This document shows positions 42,190-50,924 of a stretch of 64,000 nt of DNA, piece by piece. Numbering within the stretch: position 1 is the stretch's first letter; each line of letters begins with the position of its first letter. The notes below the pieces were generated by a model, which saw only the letters and a program-made list of their open reading frames with translations, was not told the origin of the DNA and ran no database searches. A program made the position numbers and the translations under genes. Source of the stretch: Streptomyces griseoviridis (GTDB lineage Bacteria; Actinomycetota; Actinomycetes; Streptomycetales; Streptomycetaceae); NCBI RefSeq assembly GCF_005222485.1, contig NZ_CP029078.1, positions 5,421,501 to 5,485,500 of the forward strand, in the 5' to 3' direction.

Positions 42190-43171
42190 GACGGCGCCGC
42201 TCGCGGGCGGCGCCCGCACCCGCGACCCGGCGCTCGTCGAACAGCGCACCCCGCCACCGCACCCGGGGCCGCCTGCCCCGGGCCGGGGCGTCGGCGGCCT
42301 GCTCGGCGGCCTGCTGCGGACCGCCCGCCCCAAGCAGTGGGTCAAGAACGTCCTGGTCGTCGCCGCCCCGGCCGCCGCGGGCCAGCTGTTCTCCCGGCAC
42401 GCGGCCGGCCGACTCGCCCTGGTCTTCGTGCTGTTCACGGCCTGCGCCGCCGCCGTCTACCTGGTCAACGACGCCCGCGACGCCGAGGCCGACCGCGCCC
42501 ACCCCACCAAACGGCGCCGCCCGGTCGCCGCGGGACAGGTCCCGGTGCCGGTCGCCTACGCCGCCGGAGCCGTCCTCGGCGTCCTCGCGCCCGCCCTCGC
42601 CGCCTGGCTGGTCTCCCCGGCCGTCGCGGCCCTGCTCGCGGCCTACCTCGGCATGCAACTGGCCTACTGCGTCAGCCTCAAGCACGTCCTGGTGGTCGAC
42701 CTCGTCGTCGTCACCACCGGCTTCCTGATGCGGGCGACCGCCGGCGGGCTCGCGCTGCAGATCCCGCTGTCGCGCTGGTTCCTCATCACCACCGGGTTCG
42801 GCGCGCTGTTCATGGTGTCGGCCAAGCGCTACTCCGAGGCCCTCCAGATGTCGGGGAAGGCGGGCGCCACCCGCGCGCTGCTCACCGAGTACACGGTCGG
42901 CTACCTGCGGTTCGTGTGGCAGCTCGCGGCCGGTGTCGCCGTCCTCGGCTACTGCATGTGGGCCCTTGAGGAGGGCGGCGGCCACGCCGGCGTGCTGCCC
43001 TGGCGGCAGCTGTCCCTGGTGGCGTTCATCCTCGCCGTCCTGCGCTACGCCGTCTTCGCGGACCGCGGCACGGCCGGCGAACCCGAGGAGGTCGTGCTGC
43101 ACGACCGCGCCCTCGCCGTCATCGGCCTGGCCTGGCTGGCCATGTACGGCCTGGCGGTGGCCCGTTGGTGA
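42182..43171 (+). CDS. UbiA-type decaprenyl-phosphate phosphoribosyltransferase
   Basis: 329 residues, GTG start. UbiA-fold membrane protein, about nine TM helices, with RPKQWVKNVLVVAAP, the Asp-rich NDARDAEADRAHPTKRRRP and a second polar motif (SAKRYSEALQMSGKAGATR). Family members attach phosphoribose from PRPP to decaprenyl phosphate. The N-terminal 40 residues are hydrophilic. Overlaps the neighbours at both ends. Confidence 0.92.
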   Translation: MTETAPLAGGARTRDPALVEQRTPPPHPGPPAPGRGVGGLLGGLLRTARPKQWVKNVLVVAAPAAAGQLFSRHAAGRLALVFVLFTACAAAVYLVNDARDAEADRAHPTKRRRPVAAGQVPVPVAYAAGAVLGVLAPALAAWLVSPAVAALLAAYLGMQLAYCVSLKHVLVVDLVVVTTGFLMRATAGGLALQIPLSRWFLITTGFGALFMVSAKRYSEALQMSGKAGATRALLTEYTVGYLRFVWQLAAGVAVLGYCMWALEEGGGHAGVLPWRQLSLVAFILAVLRYAVFADRGTAGEPEEVVLHDRALAVIGLAWLAMYGLAVARW

Positions 43172-43605
43172 GCGCCCGCGCGACGGCCGGGCGCCGGGAG
43201 CTGATCGGCTTCGCCTGTGCCGGGCTGCTCGCCTACGCCGCCGACCTCGCCCTGTTCAGCTGGCTGCGCGGACCCGCGGGACTCGACCCGCTCACCGCCA
43301 AGGCGCTCTCCTTCGTCGCCGGCTGCTCGGTCGCCTACGCGGGCAACGCGCTCGGCACCTACCGGGACGCCCGCCCGCCGGGACCGCGCCCCTACCTCGT
43401 GTTCCTCGCGGTGAACGTCGCGGGCGCCCTGGTGCAGCTGCTGTGCCTGGCCGTCAGCCACTACGGCCTCGGTCTCACCTCGCAGCGCGCGGACACCGTC
43501 TCGGGCGCGGGCGTCGGCATGGTCCTCGGCACACTTCTGCGGTTCTGGGGTACCCGGACATGGGTGTTTCCGAGTGAGGGCAGAGTCGCACCATGGACTG
43601 GCTGA
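43168..43605 (+). CDS. GtrA-family small membrane protein
   Basis: 145 residues from GTG 43168 overlapping the UbiA stop (TTG 43165 alternative). Four TM helices in the GtrA pattern (FACAGLLAYAADLALFSWL; AKALSFVAGCSVAYAGNALGTY; NVAGALVQLLCLAVSHYG; FWGTRTWVF). In mycobacteria the homologous Rv3789 sits beside dprE1 and participates in polyprenyl-arabinose handling. Overlaps the next gene by 13 bp. Confidence 0.9.
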   Translation: MSARATAGRRELIGFACAGLLAYAADLALFSWLRGPAGLDPLTAKALSFVAGCSVAYAGNALGTYRDARPPGPRPYLVFLAVNVAGALVQLLCLAVSHYGLGLTSQRADTVSGAGVGMVLGTLLRFWGTRTWVFPSEGRVAPWTG

Positions 43606-44564
43606 AAAAGCTCCCCGTCGTAGGGCCGCTGCTGACGCGGCTGATGCTCACCCATGCCTGGCGTTCCTACGAACGCCTCGACCGGGTGAAGTGGGCACGG
43701 CTGGCCGCGGCGATGACGTTCATCAGCTTCATCGCGCTGTTCCCGCTGCTCACCGTGGCCGCCGCGGTCGCCGCCGCCACGCTGAGCCCGGCCAGGACCC
43801 AGAGCCTCCAGAACAAGATCGCCGACCAGGTCCCTGGCATCTCCGACCAGCTCGACCTCAACAGCCTGGTGCAGAACGCGGGCACCGTCGGACTCATCGC
43901 GGGCGCCCTGCTGCTGTTCACCGGCATCGGCTGGGTCGGCTCGATGCGCGAGTGCCTGCGCGCGGTCTGGGAACTGCCCGACAAGGAGGAGAACCCGCTG
44001 CTGCGCAAGGCCAAGGACGCGGGCGTCCTGCTGGGCCTCGGCGGCGCGCTGCTGGCCACCATCGCCGCCTCCGCCATCGCCTCCGCGCTGGTCAACTGGA
44101 TCGGCGGCCAGCTCGGCCTTGAGGCGGGCGGGGTGGGGCGGGCGCTGCTGCGGACCGCCGCGTTCGCCGTCGCCGTCCTGGCCGATTTCCTGCTCCTGCT
44201 GTACGTCCTCACGCTGCTGCCCGGCGTCGAACCGGCCAGGCACCGGCTGCTGGTGGCCGCGCTGACCGGCGCGATCGGCTTCGAGCTGCTGAAGCTGCTG
44301 CTGAGCGGCTACATGCAGGGGGTGGCGGGCAAGAGCATGTACGGCGCGTTCGGGGTGCCCGTCGCCCTGCTCCTGTGGATCAACTTCACGTCGAAACTCG
44401 TCCTGTTCTGCGCGGCCTGGACGGCCACGCCGAGCAAGGAGCAGGACCCGGAGCTGAACCAGGGCACCCCCGACGGCGGCGACGACGGTCAGGGCGGCCC
44501 CGCCGCCACCGTCACGGACGGGAGCGGCGGCGCACCAGGTCCGGCAGTGGCCAACGGCGGTTGA
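43593..44564 (+). CDS. YihY/BrkB family membrane protein
   Basis: 323 residues. Six hydrophobic segments and the YihY family's RSYERLDRVKWARLAAAMTFISFIALFPLLTV opening, WIGGQLGLEAGG, and YGAFGVPVALLLWINFTSKLVLFCAA near the end. The hydrophilic tail is Gly/Asp-rich. Function unresolved in the family. The 3' end overlaps the convergent carboxypeptidase gene by 53 bp. Confidence 0.9.
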   Translation: MDWLKKLPVVGPLLTRLMLTHAWRSYERLDRVKWARLAAAMTFISFIALFPLLTVAAAVAAATLSPARTQSLQNKIADQVPGISDQLDLNSLVQNAGTVGLIAGALLLFTGIGWVGSMRECLRAVWELPDKEENPLLRKAKDAGVLLGLGGALLATIAASAIASALVNWIGGQLGLEAGGVGRALLRTAAFAVAVLADFLLLLYVLTLLPGVEPARHRLLVAALTGAIGFELLKLLLSGYMQGVAGKSMYGAFGVPVALLLWINFTSKLVLFCAAWTATPSKEQDPELNQGTPDGGDDGQGGPAATVTDGSGGAPGPAVANGG

Positions 44565-45780
44565 CCAGGAACGCGGCGGCGGCGAGCACCACCAGCGCGC
44601 CGCCCGCCAGAGCCAGCGCCATCCCCATGCCGCCCGAGCCCGACCGGTCGCCCGCGGCCTGCGCGGACGCCGTGTCGGCGGCGCCGCCGGCCTCGCCGGG
44701 CGACGCGGTGGAGCCCGGCTGCGCGGTGGCGCCGGCGGCGCTGCGGGGCGCCACCAGCTCGCCCACCGGCCGGGCCTTTCCGGCCGCCTTGAAGCCCCAG
44801 TCGAAGAGGCTCGCGGTCTCCTTGTAGATCTCGTTGTGCTCGTTCTTCGCCGGGTTCATCACGGTGACGAGCAGCACCCGGCCGTCGCGCTCGGCGACCC
44901 CGGTGAAGGTCGCGCCCGCGTTGGTGGTGTTGCCGTTCTTGACGCCCGCGATGCCCTGGTAGACGGAGATGTCGGAGTCGCCGCTCAGCAGCCGGTTGGT
45001 GTTCTGGATCTCGAAGGTCCCGCGGACCTCCTTGCCCTTCTTCTTCTCGGTGTCGCCGGGGAATTTCGCGCGCACCGTCGAGCAGTACTCGCGGAAGTCC
45101 TTCTTCTGCAGCCCGGAGCGCGCCACGAGCGTCAGGTCGTACGCCGACGACACCTGCTCCGGCGCGTCGTAGCCGTCCGGGCTGACCACGTGGGTGTCGA
45201 GCGCCTGCAACTCCTCGGCGTGCTCGTTCATCTCCCGGACGGTGTTGTCGACGCCGTCGTTCATCGCCGACAGCACGTGCACGGCGTCGTTGCCCGAGCG
45301 CAGGAAGACGCCCAGCCACAGATCGTGGACCGTGTACGTCTCGCCCTCCTTTATCCCCACCATGCTGGAACCGGCGCCGATGCCCGCGAGGTCGGCCGGC
45401 ACCACCGTGTGCTTCTCGGACTTCGGGAACTTCGGCAGGACGGTGTCCGCGAACAGCATCTTCATGGTGCTCGCAGGCGGCAGCCGCCAGTGCGCGTTCT
45501 GCGCGGCCAGCACCTCGCCCGACTCGGCGTCCGCGACGATCCAGGACCGCGCGGTCAGCCCCTTCGGCAGCACCGGGGCGCCGTCGCCCAGATCGGCCTG
45601 GGCGCCCGGCTGTCCGAGCCGGGCGCCGCCCACCGACGACATGTGCGCGGGCGGGGTGGCCGAGGGGCTCGTGGACGGGCCGGGGGCCGCGAGCGCGGCG
45701 GGCGCGGTCAGCGCGAGCGACGACAGGGCGGCGGAGGTGACCAGCAGGGATCGCCTGACGGTCCGGTGGGGTGCGGGCAC
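44512..45780 (-). CDS. D-alanyl-D-alanine carboxypeptidase (PBP type, S11)
   Basis: 422 residues from the GTG at 45780, just before the signal sequence (RRSLLVTSAALSSLALTAPAALA). Serine-type penicillin-binding fold: SxxK as ASTMK (Ser104, Lys107), SxN as SGN in FLRSGNDAVHVLS, and KTG replaced by KNG in VKNGNTTNAG. A C-terminal TM (MGMALALAGGALVVLAAAAFLV) anchors it. Trims peptidoglycan stem peptides outside the membrane. Divergent from a small membrane protein gene. Confidence 0.93.
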   Translation of the reverse strand: MPAPHRTVRRSLLVTSAALSSLALTAPAALAAPGPSTSPSATPPAHMSSVGGARLGQPGAQADLGDGAPVLPKGLTARSWIVADAESGEVLAAQNAHWRLPPASTMKMLFADTVLPKFPKSEKHTVVPADLAGIGAGSSMVGIKEGETYTVHDLWLGVFLRSGNDAVHVLSAMNDGVDNTVREMNEHAEELQALDTHVVSPDGYDAPEQVSSAYDLTLVARSGLQKKDFREYCSTVRAKFPGDTEKKKGKEVRGTFEIQNTNRLLSGDSDISVYQGIAGVKNGNTTNAGATFTGVAERDGRVLLVTVMNPAKNEHNEIYKETASLFDWGFKAAGKARPVGELVAPRSAAGATAQPGSTASPGEAGGAADTASAQAAGDRSGSGGMGMALALAGGALVVLAAAAFLVNRRWPLPDLVRRRSRP

Positions 45781-45871
45781 GGACGAGAAATTACCCGCCC
45801 GGGACCCGGAAGTCCCGTCGGCGGTCCCACCCCGGCCGTCGAGCCGCCGCGGCGGCGGCGATACTGGACGT

Positions 45872-46111
45872 ATGAAGCTCAGCCGCCCGGTCTCCTGGTT
45901 CCTGCTCGCCTTCGGGGTGTGGAGCTGGGTCATCTGGGTCACTTTCGTCAAAAACCTGATCAAGGACGGCAGCGGGCTCGCCTTCGAGGACGGTCACCCG
46001 ACGGCGTACTTCTGGGTGCATCTGACGCTCGCCGTCGTCTCCTTCGTACTGGGGACGGTCGTCGGCGGCATCGGGTTGCGCGGAGTGCGCGCACTGCGCC
46101 GCATGTCATAG
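45872..46111 (+). CDS. Small membrane protein (SCO4848 family)
   Basis: 79 residues, two TM helices: SWFLLAFGVWSWVIWVTFV and YFWVHLTLAVVSFVLGTVVGGIGL. The name is from memory of a conserved streptomycete family at this chromosomal position. Function unknown. Divergent to the carboxypeptidase and 71 bp before the phosphoesterase. Confidence 0.88.
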   Translation: MKLSRPVSWFLLAFGVWSWVIWVTFVKNLIKDGSGLAFEDGHPTAYFWVHLTLAVVSFVLGTVVGGIGLRGVRALRRMS

Positions 46112-46182
46112 CCCGACCCGGCCGCAGGCCCGGCGGGTTCACGCCACATCCGACTACGTCCGACAACGGGGGGCACGGCACC

Positions 46183-47472
46183 GTGGTCATCGTCTTCGTC
46201 CTGCTCGCGCTCGCCGTCCTGGTGGGCGGCAACTGGTACGTCTGGAGACGCCTGTTCCGCGACACCACCCGGGCGCCGGGCGCGGTGCGCAGGGCGGGCG
46301 CGGCGGTCGTCGTGGGCGGCTGGGCCCTGGCGGTCGGCGCCCTGGTCGCCGAGCGCGCGGGGGCGCCGTTCTGGCTCCAGCGCACCCTCGGCTGGCCGGG
46401 CTTCCTCTGGCTTGCCCTCTGCGTGTACCTGCTGCTCGCCGTCCTCGCGGGCGAGGCGGTACGGCCCCTGCTGACCCGCCTGCCCGCCCGCCGCCGGCCG
46501 ACGGCGGACGCCGTGACGGCGACGGCCTCCCAGGTATCCCCGGCCGACGGGAAGGCGGGCGCCGACAGGAGCACCGTCACCGTAGGACCGGACCGCCCCG
46601 CCACCGACCCGGCCACCGACCCCGACCCCGCCCCCACGCCCGCCCCCGCCGATGTCTCCCGCCGTCTCTTCGTCTCCCGGGTCGTCGCCGGGGCGGCGGG
46701 CGCGGTGGCCGTCGGGACCGTCGGGTACGGGACGTACGGGGTGCTGCGCGGGCCCCGGATCAAGCGGGTCACCGTGCCGCTCGCGAAGCTTCCGCGCGCC
46801 GCGCACGGCTACCGGATCGCCGTCGTCAGCGACATCCACCTGGGGCCGGTCCTGGGGCGCGGGTTCACCCAGGGGATCGTCGACACGATCAACGCGGCCC
46901 AGCCCGACCTCGTCGCGGTCGTCGGCGACCTCGTCGACGGCAGTGTGCGCGACCTCGGGCCCGCGGCGGCGCCGCTCGCCGGGCTCGACGCGCCCAGCTA
47001 CTTCGTCACCGGCAACCACGAGTACTTCTCCGGTGCCGCGCAGTGGGTCGAGGAGGTGCGGCGGCTGGGGCTCGTGCCGCTGGAGAACGCGCGCACCGAG
47101 CTGCCGTGGTTCGACCTGGCGGGCGTCAACGACATCGCGGGCGAGAGCGAGGGCCAGGGGCCCGACTTCGCCAAGGCGCTCGGCGACCGCGACCCGGCCC
47201 GCGCCTGTGTGCTCCTCGCCCACCAGCCGGTCCAGATCCACCAGGCCGTCGACCACGGCGTGGACCTCCAGCTCTCCGGACACACCCACGGCGGCCAGCT
47301 CTGGCCGGGCAACCTCATCGCGGCGGCGGCCAATCCGACCGTCGCGGGACTCGACCGCTACGGCGACACCCAGCTCTACGTCAGCCGGGGCGCGGGCGCC
47401 TGGGGGCCGCCGACCCGGGTCGGCGCGCCGTCGGACATCACCATGATCCAGCTCGCCTCCACGCACGCCTGA
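46183..47472 (+). CDS. Membrane-anchored metallophosphoesterase
   Basis: 429 residues from GTG 46183 after a GGGGGG site. Three N-terminal hydrophobic segments (VIVFVLLALAVLVGG; WALAVGALVAE; LWLALCVYLLLAVLAG), a linker, and then a Tat-like or TM segment (SRRLFVSRVVAGAAGAV). The calcineurin-like domain holds VVSDIHLG, VVGDLVDG, TGNHEYF, LLAHQP and LSGHTHGGQ. YkuE/YpbG-type enzymes hydrolyse phosphodiesters at the membrane; the substrate is not evident. Confidence 0.92.
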   Translation: MVIVFVLLALAVLVGGNWYVWRRLFRDTTRAPGAVRRAGAAVVVGGWALAVGALVAERAGAPFWLQRTLGWPGFLWLALCVYLLLAVLAGEAVRPLLTRLPARRRPTADAVTATASQVSPADGKAGADRSTVTVGPDRPATDPATDPDPAPTPAPADVSRRLFVSRVVAGAAGAVAVGTVGYGTYGVLRGPRIKRVTVPLAKLPRAAHGYRIAVVSDIHLGPVLGRGFTQGIVDTINAAQPDLVAVVGDLVDGSVRDLGPAAAPLAGLDAPSYFVTGNHEYFSGAAQWVEEVRRLGLVPLENARTELPWFDLAGVNDIAGESEGQGPDFAKALGDRDPARACVLLAHQPVQIHQAVDHGVDLQLSGHTHGGQLWPGNLIAAAANPTVAGLDRYGDTQLYVSRGAGAWGPPTRVGAPSDITMIQLASTHA

Positions 47473-47887
47473 CGCCCCTCCGGGACCCCGCGCGCCGGCT
47501 CGCGGTGCGAGCTGGCCGAAACACAGCGGACATACGTGGTCGGTAAGTGTTTTCTCATCTGCCGGTTACCTCTTCCGCCGACCTAAACCCATGTGGTTAT
47601 GTGAGCCTCGCCACTGGGCCTGTCGTTTGGATCAGGCGGCGCCGAGGTGCGGTGCCTTGTCGGCCGACCCGAGCGGGTCAGGACGCGTGCAGCTGCAAGG
47701 CGGAGGAGGGCGTCGACGCGGAGCGTCGGCAACCGACGACAACGCCTGGGGGTCCCCCTGCTCGCAGAGCTCGGGGGAGTGCGTGGCCTGGGCCGCGACT
47801 CGCCGCATGATCCAAACGACAGGCCCCAGGGGAGTGGCTGGTGGGGTGGGCCTTTGAGGCCCCTGTGGGCCCGGGGAGGGCATACCG
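47473..47887. other. 415-bp intergenic region containing a MITE-like element
   Basis: 47473-47615 is probably the native spacer (AT-richer at 47545-47560). 47616-47826 is an inverted-repeat element. The last 60 bp contain the ribosome site GGGGAGGG of the substrate-binding protein. No convincing gene; the ORFs through it are accidental. Confidence 0.6.
47616..47826. mobile_element. MITE-like element with 26-bp terminal inverted repeats
   Basis: The left end (47616-47641) starts GGGCCTGTCGTTTGGATC. The right end (47801-47826) ends GATCCAAACGACAGGCCC. The arms match at 25 of 26 positions. The 159-bp interior carries no gene but includes further hairpins, notably GGGGGTCCCCCTGCTCGCAGAGCTCGGGGGAG-like sequence (about 47749-47778). 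I associate that pattern with dispersed Streptomyces repeats. No clear target duplication is seen. It is non-autonomous if mobile. Confidence 0.7.
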
Positions 47888-49444
47888 ATGCGTTCGGTGC
47901 GCACGCGGATCATCGCGACGCTTGTGGTACTCGCGGCTGCCGGAGTGGGCGGCTGGCAACTGCTGCCCCGGCAGCAGGACACGGAGAAGAGGATCACGGT
48001 CGGCACGACCGACGCGGTCACCGCGCTCGACCCGGCGGGCGCCTACGACGCCGGCTCCTGGGCGCTGTACAGCAACGTCTTCCAGTCACTGCTGACGTTC
48101 GAACCGGGAGCCGCCCAGCCGGTCCCCGACGCGGCCCGCGACTGCGCCTTCGACGGCACCGACCTGAAGACGTACAGCTGCACCCTGCGGGCGGGGCTCA
48201 CCTTCCCGAGCGGGCGTGCGATGACCGCCGAGGACGTCAAGTTCTCCTTCGACCGGGTCCGCGCGATCAACGCCGACGTCGGCCCTTCGTCCCTGCTGAG
48301 CACCCTCAAGTCGGTGTCGGCGGACGGCCTGAAGGTCACCTTCCGGCTGTCGTCGCCCGACGCCACCTTCCCGTTCAAGGTGGCCACCGGCGCGGGATCG
48401 ATCGTCGACCGGGAGAAGTACCCGAGGAACGCCCTGCGCACCGGCACCTCCGTCGACGGCACGGGACCGTACGCCCTCACCTCGTACAGCAAGGGCCAGA
48501 AGGCCGTCCTCACGCCCAACAGCCGCTACAAGGGCGACCTCAAGGACACCGGGCGGCCCGTCGAGCTGCGTTACTACGCCGACGCGAAGGCCCTGCGCCG
48601 CGCCTGGGAGGACAAGGCGATCGACGTCGCCACCCGCCAGCTGCCGCCCACGACGCTCTCCAAGCTGTCCGCGAGCGACCCCGACCAGCGGGTCTCGGAG
48701 TCCGACAGCTCCGAGACCCGCAACCTCTACCTCAACACCCGCGCCTCCTCGCCCCTGCACGACACCCGGATCAGGCAGGCCATCGCCTGGCTGATCAACC
48801 GCGAGCAACTGGCCGCGACCGTCTACGAAGGCACCGTCGACCCGCTCTACTCGCTCATCCCGACCGGCATCACCGGCCACACCACGTCCTTCTTCGACGC
48901 CTACCCCAGGCAGGACGTGGACAAGGCGCGGTCGCTGCTCGACCAGGCCGGGGTGAGCACGCCCGTCGCGTTCACCTACGGCTACGCGCAGGGGCGCGGC
49001 GCCGCGGGGCCCGAGGCCGAGGACATCAAGAAGCAGCTGGAGGCGACCGGCCTCTTCAAGGTGACGGTCAAGGGCTACGAGTGGACCGACTTCCAGAAGC
49101 GGTGGTCGGGCGGCAAGCTCGACGCGTACGCCGTCGGCTGGGTCGCCGACTACCCCGACCCCGACACCTTCGGCGGCCCCCTGGTCGGCACCGGATCGAC
49201 CATGAACACCGGCTACAGCGACAAGGGCGTCGACCGGCTGGTGCGCTCCAGCCAGCAGTACGCCGACCGCGGCGACGCCACCGCCGACTTCCGCACCCTC
49301 CAGGCGGACATCGCCCGTGACGTGCCGGTCATCCCGCTCTGGCAGGGCAAGGAGTACGTGCTCAGCAGCGAGGCGGTCGGCGGCGGCCAGTACCTGTCCG
49401 ACGGCACCGGCATCTTCCGGCTCTGGTCGCTCGACTGGATCTGA
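47888..49444 (+). CDS. ABC transporter substrate-binding protein (oligopeptide type, SBP_bac_5)
   Basis: 518 residues, ATG after GGGGAGGGCATACC. An N-terminal signal or anchor helix (IIATLVVLAAAGVGGWQLL) lacks a lipobox. The SBP_bac_5 domain follows, with ITVGTTDAVTALDPAGAYDAGSW near the start, FPSGRAMTAEDVKFSFDR and VDGTGPYAL. It binds peptides or other ligands outside the membrane. No permease or ATPase genes are adjacent (an orphan binding protein). Confidence 0.93.
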   Translation: MRSVRTRIIATLVVLAAAGVGGWQLLPRQQDTEKRITVGTTDAVTALDPAGAYDAGSWALYSNVFQSLLTFEPGAAQPVPDAARDCAFDGTDLKTYSCTLRAGLTFPSGRAMTAEDVKFSFDRVRAINADVGPSSLLSTLKSVSADGLKVTFRLSSPDATFPFKVATGAGSIVDREKYPRNALRTGTSVDGTGPYALTSYSKGQKAVLTPNSRYKGDLKDTGRPVELRYYADAKALRRAWEDKAIDVATRQLPPTTLSKLSASDPDQRVSESDSSETRNLYLNTRASSPLHDTRIRQAIAWLINREQLAATVYEGTVDPLYSLIPTGITGHTTSFFDAYPRQDVDKARSLLDQAGVSTPVAFTYGYAQGRGAAGPEAEDIKKQLEATGLFKVTVKGYEWTDFQKRWSGGKLDAYAVGWVADYPDPDTFGGPLVGTGSTMNTGYSDKGVDRLVRSSQQYADRGDATADFRTLQADIARDVPVIPLWQGKEYVLSSEAVGGGQYLSDGTGIFRLWSLDWI

Positions 49445-49463
49445 CCCGGACGCCGCCCGGCGC

Positions 49464-50924
49464 TCACGACCGGGCGGCCGCCTGCGCCGGCAGCGTGACC
49501 GTCACCGCGAGCCCCTCGCCGGGCGCCGTGCGGACGGTCACCTCGCCGCCGTGCGCGTGCACCACCCCCTGCACGATCGCCAGGCCCAGGCCGCTGCCCG
49601 CGCCGCCGCCGGCCCGGAAGAACCGGTCGAAGACCCGGGCCGCGTCCTCCTCGGCGAGTCCCGGGCCGTCGTCCTCGACCCGGATGTGCACCAGGCCGTC
49701 CGCCCGGTCGAGCCCGAGCCGCACCGGCACGTCGGCGGCCGTGTGGGTGCGCACGTTGCCCGTCAGGTTGCCGAGCACCTTGCGCAGCCCCGACTCGTCG
49801 GCGCGCACCAGCAGCGAGCCGTCGGCGCCGACCGTCACCGGCCGGCCGGGCTGCTGCACCCGCAGGTCCTCCGCCGCGTCCCGCACCAGCCGGCTCAGGT
49901 CGACCGTGCGGAACCGCAGTTCGGGCTGCTGGTCGAGGCGGGCCAGGGTGAGCAGCTCGTCCACCAGGTGCCCCATCCGGTCGGTCTCCGCCAGCACCCG
50001 CCCCCAGGCCCGCTCGCGCTGCGCCGGATCGGTCAGCATGCCCCGCTCGTACAGCTGGAGGTAGCCGCGTATCGCGGACAGCGGGGTGCGCAGCTCGTGC
50101 GAGGCGTCCGCGACGAACCGGCGCAGCTGGGCCGCGCTGCGCTCCCGGGTGCGGTACGCCGACTCGACCTGGTGCAGCATCGCGTTCAGCGACAGCCGCA
50201 ACTGCTCGACCTCACGCGTCGGATGGTGGCTGGAGGGCACCCGCCGGGTCAGGTCGCCCTCCGCGATGGCCGACGACGTCTCCACCATCGCCTCCAGCGG
50301 CACCATGCGCAGCCGCACGCTGAACAGCGTCAGGCACGCCAGCACGGCGAGCAGCAGGGTGCCGACGGCCAGGTCGAGCTTGAGCGCCTTGGCCATGCCC
50401 GCGTGCAGCGCCTCGGTCGAGGTCGCCATCAGCACGTAGCTGCCGTCGGCCAGGGCCACCGCGGTGACCCGGTAGGCGGCGTCCTCGACCCGCACGTCAC
50501 CGGGGTCGGCGGCGCGGGCGAGCGCCCCGCTGTCGGGGACCGCGTGCGCCAGCGCGGTCTGCGCCTCGGTCGGCCGCACCCCGAAGAGGCCGATGGCCCG
50601 GCCCTCGTCGTCGACGGCGGCGAAGATCGAGTCGGGGGCGGGGCGTTCGCGGGTGGGGCCGCCGTCCGACGCGATCCGGTCGCGGATGAACCCGAGGGCG
50701 CTGAGCGAGTCGATCTGCCGCACGGTCAGCCGCGAACCGGCCAGCGAGTCACGCAACTTGACCAGCTCGGTGTCGACCTGCCCGAGCAGGTAGTAGCGCA
50801 TCCCCATCAGGCTGACGGCGGTGGTCGCGACGATGCCGAGGGCGAGCAACGCCACGTTGGCCAGGGTCAGTTTGACCCGCAGCGAGTGGATGCCGCCACC
50901 GCAGCCGGGGATCGCGAACCTCAC
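49464..50924 (-). CDS. Sensor histidine kinase
   Basis: 486 residues, GTG overlapping the response-regulator stop (GTGA). TM1 at about 17-42, a sensor region with LTVRQIDSLSALGFIRDRI, TM2 at about 180-200, a HAMP-like linker, and the DHp H-box ASHELRTPLSAIRGYLQLYERGM. ATPase boxes: N (RKVLGNLTGNVRTHTA), G1 (VEDDGPGLAEEDAARVFDRFFR), G2 (GSGLGLAIV). Senses an unknown envelope signal and phosphorylates the partner encoded upstream. Confidence 0.95.
   Translation of the reverse strand: MRFAIPGCGGGIHSLRVKLTLANVALLALGIVATTAVSLMGMRYYLLGQVDTELVKLRDSLAGSRLTVRQIDSLSALGFIRDRIASDGGPTRERPAPDSIFAAVDDEGRAIGLFGVRPTEAQTALAHAVPDSGALARAADPGDVRVEDAAYRVTAVALADGSYVLMATSTEALHAGMAKALKLDLAVGTLLLAVLACLTLFSVRLRMVPLEAMVETSSAIAEGDLTRRVPSSHHPTREVEQLRLSLNAMLHQVESAYRTRERSAAQLRRFVADASHELRTPLSAIRGYLQLYERGMLTDPAQRERAWGRVLAETDRMGHLVDELLTLARLDQQPELRFRTVDLSRLVRDAAEDLRVQQPGRPVTVGADGSLLVRADESGLRKVLGNLTGNVRTHTAADVPVRLGLDRADGLVHIRVEDDGPGLAEEDAARVFDRFFRAGGGAGSGLGLAIVQGVVHAHGGEVTVRTAPGEGLAVTVTLPAQAAARS

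Noticed and set aside
47547..47857. Two short plus-strand frames of 87-88 codons in the MITE-like element
   Set aside because: They run across the inverted repeats and have no ribosome site or recognisable protein sequence.
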